The notes beneath the pieces were generated by a model that was not told where the DNA came from, did not search any database, and worked only from the letters and a program-made list of their open reading frames with translations. Positions 1-7,223 of a stretch of DNA of 26,874 nt are shown here, piece by piece (the stretch's first letter is position 1; every line of letters begins with the position of its first letter). This stretch comes from Candidatus [Bacteroides] periocalifornicus (GTDB lineage Bacteria; Bacteroidota; Bacteroidia; Bacteroidales; CAJPTX01). The DNA lies in the NCBI GenBank assembly GCA_001421095.1, contig LIIK01000038.1, forward strand, positions 1 to 26,874. The letters run 5' to 3'. The translations under genes and the position numbers were made by a program.

Positions 1-8
1 TGGTACGG

Positions 9-16
9 CGAAGGTA
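9..16 (-). promoter_or_regulatory. Possible Bacteroidota -7 element of a leftward gene
   Basis: On the minus strand the bases read TACCTTCG, matching TAnnTTTG at seven of eight positions. The surrounding bases closely resemble the pdxB (15498-15505) and ABC-F (25105-25112) promoters. It would drive a gene whose start lies left of the window. The gene itself is not visible. Confidence 0.4.
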
Positions 17-140
17 CGGCGCAGATACGGAGTATTTACAGCCTCGGATGTAAGGGCTGGTCGCTGAAAAACGATGCCTGCAAGGGGTGCGCATTTGGGG
101 CTTTCGCGGGGTGCCCTTTAAGGGGAACGTTGATTCTCTG

Positions 141-170
141 AGGCCTCAGCAAAAGGCCTGTATGTTTTTT
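141..170 (+). terminator. Possible terminator hairpin with T-run
   Basis: AGGCCT at 141-146 can pair with AGGCCT at 154-159 around a 7-base loop, and a run of six T follows at 165-170. The stem is only 6 bp. It could end a transcript entering from the left on the plus strand. Confidence 0.35.
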
Positions 171-363
171 ATAGAGAGGCTGCCCCTTGTAAATAGGTTT
201 TAATCAAACGATTCAATTTATTGAAGGCTGTAGCGATGCGGCGCGCTGCGTTGTGACAAAGAATTTTCCGTGGGTTTTGCAGAGGTCTTGGATGGTATGC
301 TCATGGTGGCGGCAAAGGGCGGCGTTTGGATCGCAATGATATCCCCGCAATGTCCGACTGTAG

Positions 364-399
364 GGGCGGGGTCTTCGCAGCGCGAAGATTTCCCCGCCC
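364..399. repeat. Long GC-rich hairpin (inverted repeat)
   Basis: Two nested stems stack: GGGCGGGG (364-371) with CCCCGCCC (392-399), and TCTTCGC (372-378) with GCGAAGA (382-388), around a 3-base loop AGC with a 3-base TTT bulge on the right side. That gives 15 perfect base pairs in 36 bases. No T-run follows on either strand, so it does not look like a standard terminator. It lies about 140 bases upstream of the yebC promoter, so it is probably not in the yebC leader. Confidence 0.6.
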
Positions 400-538
400 G
401 TTCCCTTCCCCCATGCTCGCCCGCCGCGATTGCCCCCCCTCTGTGCGCCGCATCGTTTACGCGGTTTTTGCGCGGCTCTGTGTCACAATTTTGCGCTTCC
501 GTGTGCGTGGGCCCTTTTCGGTGTTTTCGTTTTTTCAC

Positions 539-546
539 TACCTTCG
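539..546 (+). promoter_or_regulatory. yebC promoter, -7 element
   Basis: TACCTTCG matches the TAnnTTTG element at seven of eight positions. A TTTTCG at 515-520 lies at about the spacing expected for the -33 element. The predicted transcript starts near 553 and leaves a leader of about 24 bases containing AAGGAGA (567-573) just before the yebC ATG. Confidence 0.6.
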
Positions 547-576
547 CGGCGAATATCTAAAGGTGTAAGGAGACTT

Positions 577-1341
577 ATGTCAGGGCATAATAAATGGTCG
601 ACCATCAAGCGGAAGAAGGGTGCGGCCGATGCTAAGCGTAGCAAGGCGTTCAGCCGCATTATCAAGGAGATAGTGGTGGCGGTAAAGGAGGGCGGCTCCA
701 GCATTGAGGGCAATCCACGGCTTAGGGTGGCGGTGAATAATGCCAAGGGGATCAATATGCCCAAGGACAATATAGAGCGGGCGATAAGCAAGGCGGAGAA
801 GGAGCCCGCGGCGTTGCAGGCGCTCACCTTTGAGGGCTACGGGCCTGGGGGGGTCGCTTTCTTCGTGGAGTGCCTTAGCGACAATAATAACCGCACGGTG
901 AGCGTTGTTCGCTCGCTTTTCACCAAGAAGGGCGGTTCGCTGGGTACGAACGGTTCGCTGAGCTTCCTGTTTGCCCAGAAGGGGGTCTTCACCATTAGCG
1001 AGGAGGAGATTACGGCCAAGGGGCTTACTGACGAGAGCCTAGAGTTGGAACTCATAGACGCTGGCGCTGAGGAGATTGAACGGGTGGAGGATGATTTTGT
1101 GGTGACCACGGCGTTCGAGGATTTCGGGGCGATGCAGAAGAAGCTCGACGATCTGGGTATAACGCCAAAGAATGCTGAGCTGCAGCGTATTCCGAACGAT
1201 TATAAGACGCTGGGCGTGGATGAGGGGCTGAAGGTGGTGCGCATGGCGCGGGAGTTTGAGGATGTGGACGATGTGCAGAACGTCTACCACAACCTGGAGA
1301 TTACTGACGAGCTCGCCGAGGCGCTGGAGAATGAGGAGTAG
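577..1341 (+). CDS. yebC: YebC/PmpR family protein
   Basis: This 254-residue protein opens with the family hallmark SGHNKWSTIKRKKGAADAKR and continues with the second hallmark, NMPKDNIERAI. YebC/PmpR proteins are cytoplasmic. They were first described as DNA-binding transcriptional regulators, and recent work on the family supports a ribosome-associated role in relieving stalls at proline-rich stretches. Length is normal for the family. The ATG at 577 is chosen because AAGGAGA (567-573) sits at ideal spacing, a -7 element lies just upstream, and homology begins at the second residue; a start 147 bases further upstream stays in frame but would precede the promoter. The gene ends 30 bases before the next lipoprotein gene, suggesting co-transcription. 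Confidence 0.95.
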   Translation: MSGHNKWSTIKRKKGAADAKRSKAFSRIIKEIVVAVKEGGSSIEGNPRLRVAVNNAKGINMPKDNIERAISKAEKEPAALQALTFEGYGPGGVAFFVECLSDNNNRTVSVVRSLFTKKGGSLGTNGSLSFLFAQKGVFTISEEEITAKGLTDESLELELIDAGAEEIERVEDDFVVTTAFEDFGAMQKKLDDLGITPKNAELQRIPNDYKTLGVDEGLKVVRMAREFEDVDDVQNVYHNLEITDELAEALENEE

Positions 1342-1371
1342 CCGCGGTGCCCTAAAACCAGAGATTGCCCC

Positions 1372-1842
1372 ATGCGTTGTCGCTTCGTTTGGTTTTGCTG
1401 TTTAGCGCTGGGCGCGCTGCTGAGCGCATGCCATGCCCCAGAGCAGCCCACCGTGCGTGTGGCCGAGGGGGTACGAATGGAGGGGCAAGATTCGCTGGGC
1501 TGGAATTTCACCATCGGGCTGAGTGCCGATAATCCTAACCCAAAGCCGCTGAAGGTGAGCAAGGCCAAGTTCGACGTTTGGCTGAACACCACCTCGTTAG
1601 GGGCGCTCGAGCTGCTTGAGCCTGTGGTGCTGCCCCCGGGGAATTTTCAGAATCTACAGGTACGGGTGCGGCTCAAACTGCGCACGCAGGCCGATGGATT
1701 GCGGCTGATGCTCTCGGCAGACCAGAACCTCCTCGAGGCTATAGAGGTGGAGGGTAAGGTGCGGGGCCACTACGGAGGGGTGCGTAAGACGGTGAAGGTG
1801 CCACGGCAGCCGCTAGAACGCCTCCTGAAGGATTATCACTGA
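1372..1842 (+). CDS. LEA type 2-like lipoprotein
   Basis: A 156-residue lipoprotein. Residues 1-20 form a type II signal peptide with lipobox LSAC (lipidated Cys20). The mature part carries the NPNP motif (residues 54-57) followed by alternating hydrophobic strands, the pattern of the LEA_2 (WHy) beta-sandwich domain found in many small bacterial envelope lipoproteins. The function of bacterial LEA_2 lipoproteins is poorly known; stress protection or scaffolding of envelope proteins are guesses. The residues after Cys20 (HAPEQ) lack a Lys-acidic-acidic export motif, so a periplasm-facing location is more likely. It lies 30 bases after yebC with no promoter visible between them. Confidence 0.75.
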   Translation: MRCRFVWFCCLALGALLSACHAPEQPTVRVAEGVRMEGQDSLGWNFTIGLSADNPNPKPLKVSKAKFDVWLNTTSLGALELLEPVVLPPGNFQNLQVRVRLKLRTQADGLRLMLSADQNLLEAIEVEGKVRGHYGGVRKTVKVPRQPLERLLKDYH

Positions 1843-1861
1843 TGGGGCGCGAAATTCTCTG

Positions 1862-1922
1862 GGCAGAAGGCGGTGAACGGCTATAGGGCCGTCAAAAAAT
1901 CTCTGCGCGTATACCTTCTGCC
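1862..1922. repeat. Intergenic inverted repeat before ftsK
   Basis: GGCAGAAGG (1862-1870) and CCTTCTGCC (1914-1922) are perfect 9-bp arms. The 43-base loop holds a smaller hairpin, ACGGC (1877-1881) with GCCGT (1888-1892). No T-run follows on the plus strand, so terminator function is doubtful. The right arm overlaps TACCTTCT (1912-1919), a seven-of-eight match to the -7 element that could serve ftsK. Confidence 0.45.
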
Positions 1923-2061
1923 GCGCTAGAGCGTTTCTTTTTCGGTTTGGCGGCTTTTGGATCAACACCCCCGAGGGTGGTGGCCTCGTAGGCTAGAAGG
2001 TGCACCAAACGCGCAATTTTACACGGCAGGCAGGATTCATCAGCGAATAAAACGGTACAAT

Positions 2062-4587
2062 ATGCCCAAGGGAAGGACTAAGCAGGGCGCGAGGCCCCGG
2101 AAACTCGACGAGCGATATTTACTGCTCCTAGGGCTATTCGTGGTGTTCGCCAGCGTTTACTTGCTGTTGGCCTTTATATCGCATCTTTTCACGTGGTCGG
2201 CAGACCAGAGCCTGGGGTGGCAGAATATATTCATGCCCTTTGGGGTGAGTGCCGAGAATATTGCGGGGCCGCTGGGTGCTGCTGTTGCGGGGGTATTTGT
2301 AAATCAGGGAATTGGGATTGCGGCCTTCGGGATTCCAGCGTTGCTTTTCTTCTACGGGCTTCGTATCCTGCGGGTGCAGATCCGCTACTGGCGGCGTAGG
2401 CAGCTGTACGCCTACGTGGGCATGCCGCTGGCTTCGGTTCTGCTCGGCTACCTTTTCGGCACGGCCGGGGGCTACCTTGTCAATGGCCCTGGGGGGCAGT
2501 ATGGCTACTATGTGGCCGAGTGGTTGAACCATCTGGTGAGCCCTGTGGGGACGGGGCTTATACTCGCGCTGCTCACGGTGGGCTACCTCATGTGGCTGAA
2601 TAGGAAGGTGGAGGCGAAGATCAGGGGGCTGCTGGAGCGAGCGGTGCAGAAGCTTCGGAATCCCAACCTGAGGATGGCGGGCGCGGGCGAGGCGGAAGCC
2701 GAATCGGGCGATACCCCTCCAGAATTTGACGGGGAGAGCTTCGTAGGCGATGATGATGAGAAGCCCCAACCGAGCCGTAGTGCGGTGTCCGCGGCATCCC
2801 CTGCGGATTCTACTGTGGAGCCTGCCGAGCAGCAGGATGAAAAGGGGAAGGCGAATGCGGCACCCCATGCAGACCAGAGCGGGGTTCGTTTTACCATAGA
2901 GCGCCCGAGCGGGGTGCCAAGCGATGGGATATCCGCCGCCTCGGGAGCCGACAGGCTGCAGGGTTCTAGCGGACGTGTGGAGGCGCAGCCAACCTCTGGG
3001 CAAGAGGCGCCGCCGCTGGTGGTGGTGCGGAGTGAGGGCGATACGGGGCGCGTGGAGCACATCGGGATCGATCAACCCTATGACCCAACGCTAGATCTCC
3101 CGGGCTACCAGACACCGTCGTTAGATCTGCTCGATGCCCACGATGAGGAGCAGGGCGTGGTAACCCAGGAGGAACTCTACAAGAACAACGATACCATAAT
3201 CGCCACCCTGCGCAATTATAGCATTGAGATCTCGGATATTAAGGCGACGGTAGGGCCTACCGTTACACTCTATGAGATAGTGCCAGCCCCCGGGGTGCGC
3301 ATCAGCAAGATCAAGAATCTGGAGGATGATATCGCCTTGAGCCTCTCGGCGTTGGGTATCCGTATCATAGCACCGATGCCAGGGCAGGGTACCATTGGGA
3401 TTGAGGTGCCGAATACCAAGCCCGGGGTGGTGTCTATGCTCTCGGTGTTGAGTTCACCCGAGTTCCAACAGTCGAAATTTGAGCTGCCGGTGGCGCTCGG
3501 GAAAACGATATCTGACAAGGTTTTTGTGGCCGACCTCACCAAGATGCCCCATCTGCTAGTGGCAGGTGCTACTGGGCAGGGTAAATCGGTGGGACTGAAT
3601 GCGATACTCGCCTCATTGCTCTACCGTAAGCATCCCTCGCAGCTCAAGCTGGTGCTGGTAGACCCCAAGAAGGTGGAGCTCTCGCTCTACGCCAAAATCG
3701 AGAACCATTTCCTGGCCAAGCTGCCCGATGCGGAAGAGGCAATAATCACAGACACTGAGCGGGTTATAAATACCCTCAATTCGCTGTGCGTGGAGATGGA
3801 TGCGCGCTACGATCTGCTGAAGATGGCGGAAGTGCGCAACATCAAGGAGTACAACGCGAAGTTCATAGCCCGCAGGCTCAATCCCGAGAAGGGGCATCGC
3901 TTCCTACCGTATATCGTGGTGGTGATAGATGAGTTCGCCGACCTGATAATGACGGCGGGCCGTGAGATAGAGCTCCCCATCTCGCGTATTGCGCAGCTGG
4001 CGCGGGCCATTGGCATCCACCTGATAATAGCCACGCAGCGCCCCACCACCAATATCATCACGGGGCTGATAAAGGCGAATTTCCCAGAACGGATAGCCTT
4101 TAAGGTGACCAGCGTTATCGACTCGCGCACGATACTCGATAGCCCAGGTGCGAACCAGCTTATCGGGCGGGGCGATATGCTGGTATCTAACGGGAGCGAG
4201 ATGGTGCGGGTGCAGTGCGCCTTCCTCGACACGCCCGAGCTGGCAAGGATTACCGATTTCATAGGCAACCAGCCCAGCTATGGTACTCCGCTGCTGCTGC
4301 CTGAATACTCTGGCAATGAAAGTGCTGGAGGGGCGAGCGGGGCTACGCTCGACGACCTCGATCCGCTCTTTGCCGATGTGGCGCGCTTTGTGGTAGAGGA
4401 GGGGCGCTGCTCCACCTCCAGCATCCAGCGGAAGTACTCCATAGGCTATAACCGGGCAGGGCGGATAGTGGATCAGCTGGAGTTGGCCGGCATAGTGGGG
4501 GCGCAGGATGCCAGCAAGCCTCGCCAGGTGCTGGTGCAGGATTTCAACACGCTCGAGGGCATACTCGCAAGCCTGGGGGTGAGGTAG
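2062..4587 (+). CDS. ftsK: DNA translocase FtsK
   Basis: FtsK is the septum-located, ATP-driven DNA pump that clears chromosome ends and activates dimer resolution during division. The 841-residue protein has the full layout: four membrane segments (about 19-42, 68-100, 117-140, 161-179), a charged, low-complexity linker (about 200-400), the motor domain with Walker A GATGQGKS (502-509) and Walker B VVVIDEF (619-625), and a C-terminal winged-helix gamma domain (about 770-841). The Gln in Walker A, where Ser is common elsewhere, fits Bacteroidota FtsK as I know the family. The ATG at 2062 is chosen because the membrane domain begins soon after; an in-frame TTG at 1957 would add 35 residues with no family resemblance. 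A LolA-like gene follows. Confidence 0.95.
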   Translation: MPKGRTKQGARPRKLDERYLLLLGLFVVFASVYLLLAFISHLFTWSADQSLGWQNIFMPFGVSAENIAGPLGAAVAGVFVNQGIGIAAFGIPALLFFYGLRILRVQIRYWRRRQLYAYVGMPLASVLLGYLFGTAGGYLVNGPGGQYGYYVAEWLNHLVSPVGTGLILALLTVGYLMWLNRKVEAKIRGLLERAVQKLRNPNLRMAGAGEAEAESGDTPPEFDGESFVGDDDEKPQPSRSAVSAASPADSTVEPAEQQDEKGKANAAPHADQSGVRFTIERPSGVPSDGISAASGADRLQGSSGRVEAQPTSGQEAPPLVVVRSEGDTGRVEHIGIDQPYDPTLDLPGYQTPSLDLLDAHDEEQGVVTQEELYKNNDTIIATLRNYSIEISDIKATVGPTVTLYEIVPAPGVRISKIKNLEDDIALSLSALGIRIIAPMPGQGTIGIEVPNTKPGVVSMLSVLSSPEFQQSKFELPVALGKTISDKVFVADLTKMPHLLVAGATGQGKSVGLNAILASLLYRKHPSQLKLVLVDPKKVELSLYAKIENHFLAKLPDAEEAIITDTERVINTLNSLCVEMDARYDLLKMAEVRNIKEYNAKFIARRLNPEKGHRFLPYIVVVIDEFADLIMTAGREIELPISRIAQLARAIGIHLIIATQRPTTNIITGLIKANFPERIAFKVTSVIDSRTILDSPGANQLIGRGDMLVSNGSEMVRVQCAFLDTPELARITDFIGNQPSYGTPLLLPEYSGNESAGGASGATLDDLDPLFADVARFVVEEGRCSTSSIQRKYSIGYNRAGRIVDQLELAGIVGAQDASKPRQVLVQDFNTLEGILASLGVR

Positions 4588-4672
4588 GGAACCTGGGCTG
4601 GCCGCGCATTTGAACGGCATGCCGCTTCGCTACGGTCTCTGGTGGATGTAGGTGATTGATTGGAATTCTTTC

Positions 4673-4734
4673 AGCCAAAAGAAGGGAGGGGATGCCGCGG
4701 CAAGTGGCGGGCAGGCGATTCTTTTCTCTTGGCT
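4673..4734. repeat. Nested inverted repeats between ftsK and lolA
   Basis: AGCCAA (4673-4678) can pair with TTGGCT (4729-4734), and the perfect palindrome TGCCGCGGCA (4693-4702) lies between. The gap of 183 bases between the genes has no clear TAnnTTTG element. The structure may attenuate or terminate some ftsK transcripts, but there is no clean T-run. Confidence 0.35.
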
Positions 4735-4770
4735 CGGGGATAGGATTAAAATAAAAGGCTAAACACGGCA

Positions 4771-5424
4771 ATGAATCGTAGGATAATCATAGCATTTGCG
4801 GCTATAGGGCTGCTGAGCCTATCGGTGCATGGGCAGGATGACAATGGGGCGCTCAAGCAGTTTGCCGATAGGATGCAGCAGCTGGAGTGCTACACGGCAG
4901 ACTTTGTGCTGCGCGTGGAGAACCAGCAGAACGGGATGAAGGACGAGTACAATGGCGCGCTGGAGGCTCGGAGGAATGGCTATTGGGTATCGACGCTGGG
5001 CATGGAGGTGTACTGCGATGGCAAGAGCCGTTGGCAATACCTCCCGGGGCAGGAGGAACTCACCATAACGAAGGTAGACAGCACATCGGCCTCGCCGCTC
5101 GACAATCCCATGGCGATATTCCATGGCTATGCAGATCGGTTCAAGGTGCGGTACATAGGGAAGGTAGAGGGCGCTGGGGAGAAGGGGGAGAGCTGCCATA
5201 AGGTGGTGCTGGTGCCGAGGGATCTTAGCATGCCCTTCTCGCAGATCTTCCTCACGTTCACGGTAGATAGCCTAAAGCCACGCACCATAGACTACCGGGG
5301 GAAGGATGGGGTGAATTACCAGATCTCCATACGGAACTTTAGGGTGGATGGCCCTGCCCGTAAAAGCTTTGCCTTCCCGCAAAGCCGTATCAATAAGCAG
5401 ATGAAGGTGGTGGATCTGCGGTAG
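4771..5424 (+). CDS. lolA: LolA-like outer-membrane lipoprotein carrier
   Basis: LolA is the periplasmic chaperone that takes lipoproteins released from the inner membrane to the outer membrane. This 217-residue protein has a signal peptide (1-21, cleavage before Gln22), then the LolA start pattern in which LKQFADRMQQLECYTADF corresponds to the usual helix and first strand of the open beta-barrel. Central strands (GYWVSTLGMEVYCDGKSRW) and the late segment with FTVDSLKPRTIDYRG fit the LolA superfamily fold. Position directly after ftsK matches a conserved ftsK-lolA arrangement in Bacteroidota and Proteobacteria. It is diverged from the E. coli protein, so the assignment rests on pattern, size and neighbourhood. 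The next gene starts 8 bases after its stop. Confidence 0.78.
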   Translation: MNRRIIIAFAAIGLLSLSVHGQDDNGALKQFADRMQQLECYTADFVLRVENQQNGMKDEYNGALEARRNGYWVSTLGMEVYCDGKSRWQYLPGQEELTITKVDSTSASPLDNPMAIFHGYADRFKVRYIGKVEGAGEKGESCHKVVLVPRDLSMPFSQIFLTFTVDSLKPRTIDYRGKDGVNYQISIRNFRVDGPARKSFAFPQSRINKQMKVVDLR

Positions 5425-5432
5425 CTATTGGC

Positions 5433-6380
5433 ATGGTGGGGCGTTGGCAGGTATGGGGAGGCGTTGCCGCAGTGCTGCTGGCGGCGGTAGTTGTGCTGTT
5501 TGTTCATAGACGGGGTGCGCACACGCTCCCTAGTAGCCTCTGCCCGCCCGATACGGCTCGGGTAGAGGCTATTTGGCTCGTGAGAGGGGCTGACACCCTC
5601 ATGCTTCTCCGGGGCAAAGAGGGGTGGCAAAACCAGCGGAATCATAGGGTCTCTGGGGCTATGGTAGCGCGGCTCCTGTCTTTTGCCAGCGCGGTGCATC
5701 CAGAGTTCCCTCTCGATTCGATGCAGCCTCCTCCAGCCGGCCGGGACTCTGCCGCCCAGCCGCTCGGGCTGCGCTTCCAGCTCCGAGGTGGGAAGAGGTA
5801 TGGCTATAGGCTCACCCCGTGGGATAGCGTGCAGATTCGGGTGGTAGATGCCGTTAGAAATCGTTGCTACACAGCGCGCCTACAGGGGTATACGCCAGAT
5901 ATAGTGGGGGAGCTATCAGTACGCCCTGTGAGCTGGGAGGAGAATCGGCTTGGGGTAGAGCGACCATCAGATTTGCAGGAGGTTAGCGTAGAGTGGAACG
6001 GGGGGGACTCGCTAGGCTTTACCCTGCGGATAGATACGGGGCTCTGCGCCTCGCTGCAGCCCTATCCTGGGGAAAACGAAGGGCAGAGGCTAGACACGGC
6101 GCGGGTGAGCGCCTTCCTCTATTCCCTCACGGTGCTGGGGCTGAGCGTGGCTACCGATACCATAAGCGATGCTGGGAGGCTATACGCCTGTGCTGCAGTG
6201 CCTTTCTACACGATCCGACTGCTTTTGCGCAACGGGAACGAGCTGCGCTATAGCTGCATCGCGATACCCGGCGAACGGCGCTATGCCTATTTGCTTACCC
6301 CTCCAGAGAATGTGGGAATTATAAGATTGGCAGATTGGGATGCGGCAATGCTCCAACGGGTTAATCTGCTGAGTGATTGA
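5433..6380 (+). CDS. Membrane-anchored protein of unknown function
   Basis: I do not recognise a family. The 315-residue protein has one N-terminal membrane segment (about 7-24) with no cleavage site or lipobox, so it is probably anchored in the inner membrane with the rest in the periplasm. The rest is rich in beta-type alternation with short loops, with several Asp-Thr-Ala or Asp-Ser turns (for example PPDTARVEAIWLVRGADTL) and a C-terminal stretch of strands. The layout is loosely like DUF4340 envelope proteins (anchor followed by repeated small alpha/beta modules), but no diagnostic motif supports that. The start lies 8 bases after the lolA stop, so it is almost certainly co-transcribed with lolA; a role in envelope assembly is inference from that alone. 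Confidence 0.7.
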   Translation: MVGRWQVWGGVAAVLLAAVVVLFVHRRGAHTLPSSLCPPDTARVEAIWLVRGADTLMLLRGKEGWQNQRNHRVSGAMVARLLSFASAVHPEFPLDSMQPPPAGRDSAAQPLGLRFQLRGGKRYGYRLTPWDSVQIRVVDAVRNRCYTARLQGYTPDIVGELSVRPVSWEENRLGVERPSDLQEVSVEWNGGDSLGFTLRIDTGLCASLQPYPGENEGQRLDTARVSAFLYSLTVLGLSVATDTISDAGRLYACAAVPFYTIRLLLRNGNELRYSCIAIPGERRYAYLLTPPENVGIIRLADWDAAMLQRVNLLSD

Positions 6381-6396
6381 GCTCTTTAGGCAAAGG

Positions 6397-6447
6397 AAAA
6401 CTCGCCAGTGGGACGTCTGATTGTAGCATGGCGAGCGGGCGAGTTTT
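6397..6447 (+). terminator. Terminator after the ftsK-lolA gene group
   Basis: AAAACTCGCC (6397-6406) and GGCGAGTTTT (6438-6447) are perfect 10-bp arms. A second GGCGAG at 6430-6435 offers an alternative partner for the left arm. The A-tract and T-tract at the arm ends fit intrinsic termination. It sits 16 bases after the stop of the unknown membrane-protein gene. Confidence 0.65.
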
Positions 6448-6582
6448 CAGATATTTACTGATGATTCATTCTTGGTGGTGAAAGCCGCTATGCGGGGAGG
6501 TAAAAGGTGGAAAAGGGTAATTTTCAGCCCTTATATCGGGGCTATTTTTGTAGAAGAAGTAAAGCGTTTTCGCGAAAATAGC

Positions 6583-6590
6583 TACCTTTG
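6583..6590 (+). promoter_or_regulatory. Promoter -7 element for small membrane protein
   Basis: TACCTTTG is a perfect match to TAnnTTTG and lies 41 bases before the ATG at 6632. No clear -33 TTTG is visible at the ideal spacing. Confidence 0.6.
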
Positions 6591-6631
6591 CCCTCGGCAG
6601 ATTTGCCCGAAAAAGGTTTTTAAAGTCAGAG

Positions 6632-6937
6632 ATGGGTAAAGGGGTGCTGCGGGCGGCGATTGTAGGAGCGGTGGTGGGCTTTCTGCTGCTGGGCGGCGGG
6701 TATTTTTTCGCGACGTACAGGGTCTTTGGTGGCTCTCTGGCACGGAGCGTGTTGCTACCCGCACTGCTGGGTGCTTGCGGTGGTGGATTGCTAGGGCATG
6801 CGTGGGGCGAACGGAAAGCAAAGCGAGGGCAGCGGAACGATTCGGAGGGTGAGGCCGTTAGCATGCCTCCAGAAAAAGAGAACGAGGATGAGGGCTTTAC
6901 CCCCGAGGGGAACGGCAGCCAGGAGGGGGCGGAGTAG
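6632..6937 (+). CDS. Small two-TM membrane protein, unknown function
   Basis: A 101-residue protein with two membrane segments (about 6-27 and 38-57), both glycine-rich, joined by a short loop, and a charged tail (58-101) rich in Glu, Gly and Pro. The Gly-rich paired helices resemble small inner-membrane proteins generally, but no family motif is evident. It has its own perfect TAnnTTTG element upstream, and a terminator separates it from the preceding genes, so it is probably transcribed independently. With both ends of the helical pair on the same side, the acidic tail is likely cytoplasmic, since positive charges (RKAKR, 61-65) follow the second helix. Confidence 0.65.
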   Translation: MGKGVLRAAIVGAVVGFLLLGGGYFFATYRVFGGSLARSVLLPALLGACGGGLLGHAWGERKAKRGQRNDSEGEAVSMPPEKENEDEGFTPEGNGSQEGAE

Positions 6938-7065
6938 GAATCTATGGCAGGCTGAGTGGTAGGTGGCACATGCGGTTTGGCTGGGGGAGCAGGAGGAGCG
7001 AGAGAGTTTGATGGGCGTGCTGGAAATGAGGGGCTATAGAATATAAGTTACTTATCCATAGTGGG

Positions 7066-7073
7066 TAGTTTTA
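7066..7073 (+). promoter_or_regulatory. Possible promoter of PorP/SprF gene
   Basis: TAGTTTTA matches TAnnTTTG at seven of eight positions. A start near 7080 would favour translation from the GTG at 7224 over the ATG at 7077. Confidence 0.35.
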
Positions 7074-7223
7074 AGAATGCTGAGAGCTGGGTGTAAGCGC
7101 AGATGTTTGGATGACGGGGGTAGCCTCGTGAGGGGCACGCTGCCCACGGTGGCTAGGGATGCCTGCCTGGCAGACGCTCGGCAGTACCAGCACTCGGCGC
7201 ATAACCCAAACGAAAGCCTAAAG

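Larger units (their letters stand above)
1..538. other. Gene-free region upstream of yebC
   Basis: About 540 bases without a convincing gene. Open frames on both strands here have no signal peptide, domain-like pattern or promoter in a useful place, and several overlap each other. The stretch holds a possible leftward promoter at the very edge, a perfect 12-base palindrome at 138-149, a small hairpin followed by six T at 141-170, one copy of a short intergenic repeat near 230-256, and a long stable hairpin at 364-399. A plus-strand frame open from base 1 to a TGA at 139-141 could be the tail of a gene starting outside the window, but its translation is short, cysteine-rich and unlike anything recognisable, so it is not called. 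Confidence 0.6.

Noticed and set aside
1..141. Possible 3' end of a plus-strand gene (stop at 139-141) followed by a hairpin
   Set aside because: The 46-residue tail is not recognisable and a leftward promoter appears in the same bases; evidence too thin to call a gene.
430..576. Upstream in-frame extension of yebC
   Set aside because: It would start before the predicted promoter and add residues unlike any YebC; the ATG at 577 has AAGGAGA at correct spacing.
2134..3075. 313-codon minus-strand frame inside ftsK
   Set aside because: Lies wholly within ftsK, has Arg/His/Pro-rich low-complexity translation and no recognisable domain; a by-product of GC-rich coding sequence.
7002..7025. AGAGTTTGAT, as at the 5' end of 16S rRNA
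   Set aside because: Only the first 10 bases match. The following bases do not continue as 16S, and protein genes lie on both sides.
7077..7223. N-terminal extension of the PorP/SprF protein from the ATG at 7077
   Set aside because: The extra 49 residues are Cys/Arg-rich and would place the signal peptide internally. The GTG at 7224 gives a normal exported protein, though the ATG start cannot be fully excluded.
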